5,181 nt of DNA. Source: Betaproteobacteria bacterium. GTDB taxonomy: Bacteria > Pseudomonadota > Gammaproteobacteria > Burkholderiales > SG8-39. The notes below the pieces were generated by a model, which searched no databases, was not told where the DNA came from, and was given only the letters and a program-made list of their open reading frames with translations. Below are positions 1 to 5,181 of this stretch, one piece after another (the first letter of the stretch is position 1; each line of letters opens with the position of its first letter). The DNA lies in the NCBI GenBank assembly GCA_012274205.1, contig JAAOZY010000165.1:1-5181 (forward strand). Direction: 5' to 3'. Made by a program: the position numbers and the translations under genes.

Positions 1-741
1 GCGCAAGGGGTGAAGAACTACGGTTTGGAAATGGGCGAGACCCTGCACCTGATCCAGGACGCGGCGGCGGTGGCCGCCTGCGGCGAATTGTGCCAGGAAT
101 ACCTGCGCAAGAAGGGTTTCCACGACGTGTTCACGCCGGTGACGCTGCTGCACTGGATGAGCGCGTGGCCCCAGGATGAAGCACAGGCCGCTGCCCTCAT
201 CAGCTATGGCGGCACCCTCGCCGCCATCAGCGGCGCCGCCAGCGTCACCACCAAGAGCACACACGAGGCCTTCGGCATCCCGACGCCGCAGGCGAACGCC
301 GAAGGCCTGCGCATGACGCGCATGGCGATCTACCTCGCGCGCCACATACGCGTCGACGGACTGGCCGAATTCGAGACCGAAAAGCAGTTGATTGCGCGCG
401 AGGTGCGCGCGATCGTCGACAAGGTGCTGGAAATGGGCGACGGTGACGTCGCGGTCGGCAGCGTGCGTGCATTCGAGGCCGGAGTTCTTGACATTCCGTG
501 GTCGCCCAACCGCCACTGCAAAAGCCGCGTCATGCCGGCGCGCGATGCCGACGGCTATCTGCGCATCCTGGATGCGGGGCTGATGCCGTTCCCCAAAGAC
601 GCCATGGCTGTGCATGAGGAAGGGCTGAGAAAGCGCGCCGAGCGCGAGAAGGTCGCTTTCGGCCCGGACCTGGCGGTGCAGAGCGTCTACGAGATCTCAG
701 AGCCGCTGGAGAAATTGCTGCCGGGAGGCTGGGGCGGTTAG
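1..741 (+). CDS. glmE: Glutamate mutase (methylaspartate mutase) epsilon subunit-like protein, C-terminal half; 5' end outside window
   Basis: This is the catalytic TIM-barrel subunit of an adenosylcobalamin-dependent carbon-skeleton mutase. Characterised GlmE works with the small B12-binding subunit GlmS to interconvert L-glutamate and (2S,3S)-3-methylaspartate in the cytoplasm. The frame is open from base 1 and the first codons (AQGVKNYG) continue a GlmE-like alignment, so the GTG at 10 is internal, not a start. About 246 codons are visible; the family is about 480 residues, so roughly the N-terminal half is missing. Matching blocks include LIQDAAAV, HWM followed by PQDE (151-180), KSTHEAFGIPT (253-285), GDVAVGSVRAFEAGVLDIP (442-498) and the C-terminal tail. 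The Lys at 253-255 and Glu at 265-267 align with Lys326 and Glu330 of clostridial GlmE, which contact the cofactor ribose. The glutamate-binding arginines lie mainly in the unseen half, so substrate specificity cannot be judged. Neither GlmS nor methylaspartate ammonia-lyase is visible. A mutase acting on another substrate is possible. Confidence 0.87.
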   Translation, partial: AQGVKNYGLEMGETLHLIQDAAAVAACGELCQEYLRKKGFHDVFTPVTLLHWMSAWPQDEAQAAALISYGGTLAAISGAASVTTKSTHEAFGIPTPQANAEGLRMTRMAIYLARHIRVDGLAEFETEKQLIAREVRAIVDKVLEMGDGDVAVGSVRAFEAGVLDIPWSPNRHCKSRVMPARDADGYLRILDAGLMPFPKDAMAVHEEGLRKRAEREKVAFGPDLAVQSVYEISEPLEKLLPGGWGG

Positions 742-879
742 ATCGGGTTACGCGCGCACGGGGTGGCAGCGTGATGGTGCCTGCCGTCGCCGCTTTGGTT
801 TATCCTTTGTGGAGGCGCTGGCGGCACGGTGACCGGTGGCGCGCTGACCCGAGCGATCAATCCAAATTTTGAAGGCAAC
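742..879 (+). other. Intergenic gap between glmE-like gene and aldehyde dehydrogenase
   Basis: This 138-base GC-rich gap holds no convincing terminator or promoter. A short GGCAG/CTGCC inverted repeat (765-769 and 781-785) is not followed by a T-run. TATCCT at 801-806 resembles a -10 box but has no matching -35 about 17 bases upstream. GGAGG at 811-815 could serve a GTG at 829, in frame with the dehydrogenase, but with a long 13-base spacing. GAAGG at 871-875 precedes the preferred ATG at 880. Co-transcription with the gene upstream is possible but not shown. Confidence 0.5.
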
Positions 880-2298
880 ATGGCGGCAAACATGAATCTC
901 CCCGATCCCCGCACTATTGTGGCGGCACTGGTGCGCCGCGCGCGCGCCGCCCAGGCCCGATACCAGGGCTATACGCAGGCGCAGGTAGACGAGGTGGTAA
1001 CTGCCGTGGGTTGGGCGATCATGAAGCCGGAGAATAATCGCGTGCTCGCCGACCTGGCCGTAGCCGACAGCGGTCTGGGCAATGCGCAGGACAAGTTCGA
1101 CAAGAACTACCGCAAGACTCTGGGGCTGCTGCGCGATCTGCGCGGCGCGAAATCGGTCGGGGTGATCGCCGAATATCCGCAGCTGGGCCTGATCGAGATC
1201 GCCCGCCCGGTGGGAGTTGTCGCCGCGATCACTCCGTCGACCAACCCGGGCGCCACGCCCGCGAACAAGATCATCAACGCGCTCAAAGGCCGCAACGCCA
1301 TTATTATCGCGCCCTCGCCCAAGGGCTTATCCACCTGCGCCAAGCTGCTGCAATTCGTGCATGCCGAGTTCGGCAAGATCGGTGCGCCGCCGGACCTGGT
1401 CCAGCACCTGCCCGCTCCGGTGACCAAGGACCTGACCCACGAACTGATGCGCCAGTCGGATCTGGTCGCCGCAACCGGCTCCCAGGCCAACATCCGCGCC
1501 GCGTATGCGAGCGGCACGCCCGCGGTGGGCGTGGGCGCAGGCAATGTCGTGGTGATCGTCGACTCCAGCGCGGACCTCGCCGACGCCGCGGCGAAGATCG
1601 CGCGCTCCAAGACCTTCGACAACGCCACCAGCTGCTCATCCGAGAACAGCGCCGTAGTCGTAGCGGATGTCTATGATGCGATGCTGGCGGAATTGACGCG
1701 GCAGGGTGGCGTTCTGCTCGACGCGAAGGAAAAGCTGCAGCTCGAGGGCGTCATGTTCCCGGGCGGCAAGCTCGCGTCCGCCACGACGGCGCAATCGGCG
1801 CCGCGCATCGCCGCACTTGCCGGACTCGAGCGCGGTGCATTGAAGACTTGCCGCTTCATCATGGTGGAGGAGTCGGGCAGCGGCCCGGGCTGCCCGTTCT
1901 CGGGCGAGAAGCTCGCTCCGGTAATGGCGATCTACAAGGCGCGCGATTTCGACGACGCGTTCAGGATCACGCGCGGCATCTACGATTACCAGGGCAAGGG
2001 GCATTCAGTCGGAATCCACACGCGCGAGGACGAGCATGTCATGCGCCTGGGGCTGGAGCTTGAAGTGTGCCGCGTGATCGTCAATCAGGCGCATGCGATA
2101 GCGACCGGCGGCTCGTTCGACAACGGCCTGCCGTTCTCGCTTTCAATGGGATGCGGCACCTGGGGCCGCAACAGCTTCTCCGAGAACATGAACTACCGGC
2201 ACTTCCTCAACACCACGCGCATCGCGCGCGTCATCCCCGAGAAGGTTCCCACCGAAGAGGAAATCTTCGGCGCCTATTGGCGCAAGAACCGCCGATGA
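880..2298 (+). CDS. CoA-acylating aldehyde dehydrogenase, SauS-like (sulfoacetaldehyde dehydrogenase family)
   Basis: A soluble NAD(P)-dependent enzyme that interconverts an acyl-CoA and its aldehyde through a cysteine thioester. The predicted protein has 472 residues, full length for this family. From the N-terminus it shows the cofactor-domain block TPSTNPGATPANK (118-130), then RNAIIIAPSPK (138-148), ATGSQANIRAAY (198-209), the glycine-rich GVGAGN (217-222), and the active-site block FDNATSCSSENS with the likely nucleophile Cys252 (codon 1633-1635). The C-terminal GCGTWGRNSFSENMNYRHFL (425-444) is shared with the aldehyde dehydrogenase domain of AdhE. The TSCSSENS form and overall sequence resemble SauS of Cupriavidus necator more than EutE, PduP or AdhE. 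The start is ATG 880, with GAAGG four bases upstream. An in-frame GTG at 829 would add 17 residues that look unlike the family. The stop overlaps the start of the ligase gene (ATGA), so the two are probably co-translated. The family is clear; sulfoacetaldehyde as substrate is inference, and other acyl groups are possible. Confidence 0.92.
   Translation: MAANMNLPDPRTIVAALVRRARAAQARYQGYTQAQVDEVVTAVGWAIMKPENNRVLADLAVADSGLGNAQDKFDKNYRKTLGLLRDLRGAKSVGVIAEYPQLGLIEIARPVGVVAAITPSTNPGATPANKIINALKGRNAIIIAPSPKGLSTCAKLLQFVHAEFGKIGAPPDLVQHLPAPVTKDLTHELMRQSDLVAATGSQANIRAAYASGTPAVGVGAGNVVVIVDSSADLADAAAKIARSKTFDNATSCSSENSAVVVADVYDAMLAELTRQGGVLLDAKEKLQLEGVMFPGGKLASATTAQSAPRIAALAGLERGALKTCRFIMVEESGSGPGCPFSGEKLAPVMAIYKARDFDDAFRITRGIYDYQGKGHSVGIHTREDEHVMRLGLELEVCRVIVNQAHAIATGGSFDNGLPFSLSMGCGTWGRNSFSENMNYRHFLNTTRIARVIPEKVPTEEEIFGAYWRKNRR
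2295..2298 (+). other. ATGA stop/start overlap coupling dehydrogenase and ligase
   Basis: The ligase ATG (2295-2297) overlaps the dehydrogenase TGA (2296-2298). The bases upstream offer only a weak purine stretch (around 2284-2288), so ribosomes terminating on the first gene probably re-initiate on the second. The overlap strongly suggests one transcript and matched production of the two enzymes. Confidence 0.85.
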
Positions 2299-3824
2299 GT
2301 GCCGGCAAAACGCTGCGCAGCGCGCTGGCGCGTCATGTTCGTGCGCGCCCGCGCGCGCCGTTCCTGTTGGCACCGGAGACCGGGCGCGCATTGACCTATG
2401 CCGAGCTCGAACGGCAAGCGCGGCTGCTGGCGCGTTTTCTCGCCGCGCTGGGTTTGGTCAAGGGCGACAAGGTCGGGCTGTTCCTGCACAACGCATATCA
2501 AACGGCAGCCCTGTTCCTCGGCAGCATGATAGGCGGCTACGTCTGCGCGCCGTTCAACCTGCTTGCGCAGCGCTCGCAACTTGCCTATGTGCTGGAGCAC
2601 AGCGATTGCAAGGTGCTGTTTACGGCGCGCGAGTACGAGGCGCGCGTGGCCGAGGCGCTGCCGCGCGCGCGCGCGATCGAAGTGATTGTCATCGATCCGG
2701 ATGCGCCTGAACTGTTTCTGCCGGCGCGCCTGCCCGCATACAGCCCGCTGCCGCTTGCGGCGGCCGATCCGGCGCTGCTCATGTATACCTCAGGAACCAC
2801 CGGCACGCCCAAAGGCGCGCTGCTCACCCACGCCAACCTGCTCGCCGGCGCCGGCAGTGTATCGGAGTGGCACGGGCTGGCGCCGGCCGACCGCGTGCTT
2901 TCCGCGCTGCCGCTGTACCACATCAACGGCCAGTGCATCGTCACCATCAGTACGCTGATCTCCGGCGGTTCCATGGTCCTGCCGCACCGCTTCAGCGTGC
3001 ATGAGTGGTGGGATCTGGTCGAGCGCTATCAGGTCACCTGGATCAACATGGTGCCGACGATCATCGCTTATCTGCTCAACGGTGCGGCGTCCGGCCCGGG
3101 CGGGCGCTATCCATCGGTGCGCTTCGGCCGCTCGGCTTCGGCGCCCCTGCCACCGGAGCACCACCAGGCATTCGAGCGCACGTTCGGCATTCCGGTGATA
3201 GAGGCGATGGGCATGACCGAATGCGCGTCGACGGTCTTCGCCAATCCTCAGGATCCGGCCCGGCGGAAATATGGGTCCCCGGGCCTGCCCTGCGGTGTCG
3301 AGGCGAGGGTGGTCGACCCCGAGGGCAACGAATTGCCTGCTGGACGCGCGGGCGAGATCCTGCTGCGCGGCCCGAACGTGATGCGCGAATACTACAAGGC
3401 GCCGGAACTCACCGCGCAGGCGATAAATCGCGCCGGATGGCTGCGCACCGGCGATCTCGGCTATCGTGACGCCGACGGCTACTACTTCATCACCGGGCGG
3501 CTCAAGGAGCTGATCATCAAGGGCGGCGAGAACATCGCCCCGCGTGAAATCGACGAGGCGCTGCTGAAGCATCCGGCTGTGCTCGAGGCGGCCGCGGTAG
3601 GCGTTCCCGACGCGTATTACGGCCAGGAAATTCTCGCCTGCGTGGTGCTGAGGCAAGACCGGCAGTGCAGTCCGGACGCGTTGCTCGAATTCTGCCGCAG
3701 CGAGCTGGGCAGCTACAAGACGCCCAAGTTCCTTCACTTCCTTGACGAACTCCCCAAGGGGCCCTCGGGCAAGATCCAAAGGCTCAAACTGGCCGCTTTA
3801 GCCGAAACAGCGCCTTTGCCCTAG
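2295..3824 (+). CDS. AMP-forming acyl-CoA synthetase (carboxylate-CoA ligase), SauT-like by context
   Basis: A member of the ANL adenylate-forming superfamily. It activates a carboxylate with ATP to an acyl-AMP and transfers the acyl group to CoA. The protein has 509 residues, usual for the family. Its motifs run in order: P-loop YTSGTTGTPKG (164-174), GMTE adenine-binding motif (306-309), TGDLG with the ribose-binding Asp387, the hinge region GRLKELIIKGGENI (401-414), and PKGPSGKIQR near the C-terminus with the catalytic Lys493. All expected catalytic residues are intact. The start is the ATG overlapping the dehydrogenase stop. The frame is open for another 76 codons upstream, but that part lies inside the dehydrogenase gene and has no family resemblance. 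There is no good Shine-Dalgarno before the ATG, consistent with translational coupling. Pairing with a SauS-like dehydrogenase suggests a SauT-like sulfoacetate-CoA ligase or a ligase for another small acid. Sequence alone does not fix the substrate; CaiC-type or medium-chain ligases share these motifs. Confidence 0.93.
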   Translation: MSAGKTLRSALARHVRARPRAPFLLAPETGRALTYAELERQARLLARFLAALGLVKGDKVGLFLHNAYQTAALFLGSMIGGYVCAPFNLLAQRSQLAYVLEHSDCKVLFTAREYEARVAEALPRARAIEVIVIDPDAPELFLPARLPAYSPLPLAAADPALLMYTSGTTGTPKGALLTHANLLAGAGSVSEWHGLAPADRVLSALPLYHINGQCIVTISTLISGGSMVLPHRFSVHEWWDLVERYQVTWINMVPTIIAYLLNGAASGPGGRYPSVRFGRSASAPLPPEHHQAFERTFGIPVIEAMGMTECASTVFANPQDPARRKYGSPGLPCGVEARVVDPEGNELPAGRAGEILLRGPNVMREYYKAPELTAQAINRAGWLRTGDLGYRDADGYYFITGRLKELIIKGGENIAPREIDEALLKHPAVLEAAAVGVPDAYYGQEILACVVLRQDRQCSPDALLEFCRSELGSYKTPKFLHFLDELPKGPSGKIQRLKLAALAETAPLP

Positions 3825-3853
3825 CCGTCCGGTGCGGCAGGGCTGCGCAATGG

Positions 3854-3883
3854 TTGACTCGCCCTTGTTTTCCTTTGTATAAT
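3854..3883 (+). promoter_or_regulatory. Sigma-70-type promoter for rpsL (str operon)
   Basis: The -35 box TTGACT (3854-3859) and a perfect -10 box TATAAT (3878-3883) are separated by 18 bases, placing the transcription start near 3890. The match to consensus is strong and stands out in GC-rich sequence. The promoter begins 30 bases after the ligase stop and lies 73 bases before the rpsL start, giving a leader of about 65 bases. It suggests that rpsL, rpsG and fusA have their own strong promoter and do not depend on the metabolic genes upstream. Confidence 0.85.
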
Positions 3884-3902
3884 CCTGCCTCTTTGCGATA
3901 CC

Positions 3903-3945
3903 CGGGGCGGCCAGACGTAAAACGGTCGTCCCGATTTCATTTCGG
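3903..3945 (+). promoter_or_regulatory. Structured rpsL leader with two competing hairpins
   Basis: Bases 3903-3912 can pair with 3924-3933 in a 10-base-pair stem, counting two G-U pairs, around an 11-base loop. A smaller hairpin pairs CCGA (3931-3934) with TCGG (3942-3945). The two share 3931-3933 and cannot form together. The second covers GGA (3944-3946), the only Shine-Dalgarno-like sequence before the rpsL ATG at 3957. No T-run follows the large stem, so it does not look like an intrinsic terminator. The pairings are seen; a regulatory role is inference. Confidence 0.45.
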
Positions 3946-3956
3946 AACTGCAAATA

Positions 3957-4334
3957 ATGCCCACAATTAATCAGTTAGTGCACACGCCGCGCGTGCGTAC
4001 CAAGACCAAAAGCAAGGTTCCTGCGCTCGGAAATTCGCCGCAAAAGCGCGGCGTATGCACGCGCGTGTACACCACCACACCGAAAAAGCCGAATTCGGCT
4101 TTGCGCAAGGTGGCCAAGGTGCGCCTCACCAACGGTTTCGAAGTCATCAGCTACATCGGTGGCGAGGGCCATAACCTGCAGGAGCACTCGGTGGTGCTGA
4201 TTCGCGGCGGCCGGGTAAAGGACCTGCCCGGCGTGCGCTACCACATGGTGCGCGGCAGCCTGGATACGCAGGGTGTGAAGGATCGCAAGCAGAGCCGTTC
4301 CAAGTACGGCGCCAAGAAACCCAAGGCGGCCTAG
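3957..4334 (+). CDS. rpsL: 30S ribosomal protein S12
   Basis: S12 is a small-subunit protein of the decoding centre that helps control translational accuracy and is the classic site of streptomycin-resistance mutations. The 125-residue protein matches the family along its length, including QKRGVCTRVYTTTPKKPNSA (29-48), RLTNGFEVISYIGGEGHNLQ (56-75) and RGGRVKDLPGVRYH (83-96). The residues linked to streptomycin response, Lys43 and Lys88, are wild type, as is Asp89, the residue methylthiolated by RimO in E. coli. Residues 9-27 are more variable: His9-Thr10 replace the usual Arg-Lys, and Ser27 stands where E. coli has Cys. The ATG has only a weak GGA ten bases upstream, and the first codons are A/T-rich, which may aid initiation. 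It is the first gene of the str operon, 76 bases before rpsG. Confidence 0.99.
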   Translation: MPTINQLVHTPRVRTKTKSKVPALGNSPQKRGVCTRVYTTTPKKPNSALRKVAKVRLTNGFEVISYIGGEGHNLQEHSVVLIRGGRVKDLPGVRYHMVRGSLDTQGVKDRKQSRSKYGAKKPKAA

Positions 4335-4392
4335 CGGCCGGAACCCAAAGCCGCCCGGCGGATTTATCTGAGGCCCGCGCGAGGCGCGGACC
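4325..4392 (+). promoter_or_regulatory. rpsL-rpsG intercistronic structured region, candidate S7 autoregulatory site
   Basis: GGCGGC (4325-4330) pairs exactly with GCCGCC (4350-4355), putting the rpsL stop codon (4332-4334) in the loop. Further on, CCGCGC (4375-4380) pairs exactly with GCGCGG (4384-4389) around a three-base loop, extendable by two G-C pairs (4372-4373 with 4391-4392) across one mismatch. In E. coli, S7 represses its own operon by binding the rpsL-rpsG intercistronic RNA. The position here is the same; the function is inferred and the primary sequence need not be alike. The rpsG Shine-Dalgarno AGAGGA (4400-4405) follows the second hairpin. Confidence 0.4.
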
Positions 4393-4410
4393 GACCAGCA
4401 GAGGACGAAC

Positions 4411-4881
4411 ATGCCACGACGCAGAGAAGTACCCAAGCGCGACATTCTCCCGGATCCGAAATTCGGGAACCAGGACGTCGCCAAGTTCATCAACGTGCTG
4501 ATGACGCGCGGCAAGAAATCGGTTGCTGAAAGCATCATCTACCGCGCGTTTACCGCGATCAAGACGAAGTCCGGCAAGGACCCGATCGAGGTGTTCGGCA
4601 TGGCGGTCTCGAACGTCAAGCCCATGGTCGAAGTGAAGAGCCGGCGCGTCGGCGGCGCGAACTACCAGGTGCCGGTGGAAGTGCGTCCGGTGCGCCGTGT
4701 GGCGCTGGCAATGCGCTGGCTGCGCGAGGCGGCGCAAAAGCGCAGCGAAAAATCGATGGACCTGCGCCTGGCGAACGAGTTGCTGGAAGCGGCTGAAGGC
4801 CGTGGCAGCGCGATGAAGAAACGCGACGAGGTGCACCGCATGGCGGAAGCGAACAAGGCGTTCGCGCACTATCGCTTCTAG
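4411..4881 (+). CDS. rpsG: 30S ribosomal protein S7
   Basis: S7 is a primary 16S rRNA-binding protein that nucleates assembly of the 30S head and lines the mRNA exit (E-site) region. The protein is 156 residues, the usual length. It shows the N-terminal MPRRREVPKRDILPDPKFG, the helix-rich core with FINVLMTRGKKSVAE (26-40), the conserved VGGANYQVPVEV (79-90), RPVRRVALAMRWL (91-103), and the KKRDEVHRMAEANKAFAHYR C-terminus. Translation starts at ATG 4411 with a good Shine-Dalgarno (AGAGGA, 4400-4405) five bases upstream. It is the second gene of the str operon, between rpsL and fusA. In E. coli S7 is the operon's translational repressor; the structured RNA just upstream is a candidate for the same control here. 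Nothing is missing or unusual. Confidence 0.99.
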   Translation: MPRRREVPKRDILPDPKFGNQDVAKFINVLMTRGKKSVAESIIYRAFTAIKTKSGKDPIEVFGMAVSNVKPMVEVKSRRVGGANYQVPVEVRPVRRVALAMRWLREAAQKRSEKSMDLRLANELLEAAEGRGSAMKKRDEVHRMAEANKAFAHYRF

Positions 4882-4884
4882 GCG

Positions 4885-4900
4885 CCTGGCAGTCAAAGGC
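4885..4900 (+). repeat. Imperfect 16-base direct repeat, copy 1
   Basis: The core GGCAGTCAA plus a following GGC recurs at 4977-4992; 14 of 16 bases agree. This copy starts three bases after the rpsG stop codon. The spacing between copies is 92 bases. No function is known; chance or a small local duplication are both possible. Confidence 0.55.
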
Positions 4901-4976
4901 ACATATACGGAAACAGCGACTTAACTCATTGCCGGAACCGACGGCGGAGCCAGACCAGTATCTGGCGGCCCCAAGT

Positions 4977-4992
4977 CCCGGCAGTCAACGGC
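4977..4992 (+). repeat. Imperfect 16-base direct repeat, copy 2
   Basis: This is the second copy of the repeat at 4885-4900, differing at two bases. It ends 16 bases before the fusA GTG and lies just upstream of its Shine-Dalgarno. Confidence 0.55.
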
Positions 4993-5008
4993 TTTCAAGG
5001 TTCTTAAC

Positions 5009-5181
<173 letters not shown>

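Larger units (their letters stand above)
4882..5008 (+). other. rpsG-fusA spacer (127 bases) with a short hairpin
   Basis: This spacer is much longer than the few tens of bases between rpsG and fusA in E. coli. It contains GCCAGA/TCTGGC (4949-4954 with 4961-4966), a six-base-pair stem with a six-base loop, and a 16-base direct repeat at its two ends. No clear + strand promoter or terminator is visible. AAGG (4997-5000) is a plausible Shine-Dalgarno for fusA, eight bases before its GTG. An open frame from 4929 runs into fusA out of frame and has no protein-like features. Confidence 0.5.

Noticed and set aside
10..12. GTG as the true start of the GlmE-like gene
   Set aside because: The codons before it (Ala-Gln-Gly) continue the family alignment, and a start here would remove half of the conserved barrel.
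795..811. Possible promoter before the dehydrogenase (TATCCT at 801-806)
   Set aside because: No acceptable -35 box lies 16-18 bases upstream, and the similarity to the T-rich spacer of the rpsL promoter is short enough to be chance.
1107..2004. Minus-strand open frames opposite the dehydrogenase
   Set aside because: They are shadows of a complete gene with intact catalytic motifs; their composition is Arg/Ala/Ser-rich with no family signature.
2067..2294. 76-codon upstream extension of the ligase reading frame
   Set aside because: It lies within the dehydrogenase gene in another frame and has no ANL-family resemblance. The ATG at 2295 gives a normal N-terminus and an ATGA overlap.
2790..3779. 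Long 329-codon open frame on the minus strand
   Set aside because: It is opposite the well-supported ligase gene, lacks recognisable motifs, and such frames are common in GC-rich coding DNA.
3833..3849. Possible terminator hairpin after the ligase gene (TGCG-CA paired with TGCGCA, one bulged G)
   Set aside because: The stem is short and imperfect and no T-run follows; the rpsL -35 box begins a few bases later.
4147..4902. 251-codon minus-strand open frame across rpsG and the end of rpsL
   Set aside because: It runs opposite two highly conserved ribosomal protein genes and is explained by their codon bias.
4888..4988. TTGACT read on the minus strand within both direct-repeat copies, as possible -35 boxes
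   Set aside because: No acceptable -10 box lies at the proper distance on the minus strand, and no minus-strand gene is present to be expressed.

Overview
The window looks like GC-rich proteobacterial chromosome, most likely Betaproteobacteria. The ribosomal protein S12, S7 and EF-G sequences and their order (rpsL, rpsG, fusA) fit that group well. The exact genus cannot be read from this stretch. All six supported genes lie on the + strand.

The left 3.8 kb is metabolic. It opens inside a gene whose visible C-terminal half matches the catalytic (epsilon) subunit of adenosylcobalamin-dependent glutamate mutase, GlmE. After a 138-base gap (to the preferred start) comes a CoA-acylating aldehyde dehydrogenase of the SauS (sulfoacetaldehyde dehydrogenase) type. 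It overlaps by ATGA with an AMP-forming acyl-CoA ligase. The last two genes form a natural pair: the ligase makes an acyl-CoA from a carboxylic acid, and the dehydrogenase interconverts that acyl-CoA with its aldehyde. This is the arrangement of SauT and SauS in sulfoacetate catabolism. The true substrate here is not settled, and the neighbouring B12 mutase subunit is an unexpected companion.

The right 1.35 kb is the start of the str operon: a strong sigma-70-type promoter (TTGACT, 18 bases, TATAAT), a structured rpsL leader, rpsL (S12), a structured intercistronic region, rpsG (S7), a 127-base spacer with a diverged direct repeat, and the first 57 codons of fusA (EF-G) running off the end. 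No convincing intrinsic terminator separates the ligase from the rpsL promoter, so readthrough is possible.

No RNA genes, CRISPR arrays, insertion sequences or phage genes were seen, and no stretch of 300 bases lacks a gene. The points most worth following up are the mutase/ligase/dehydrogenase grouping beside the str operon, and the two mutually exclusive hairpins in the rpsL leader.
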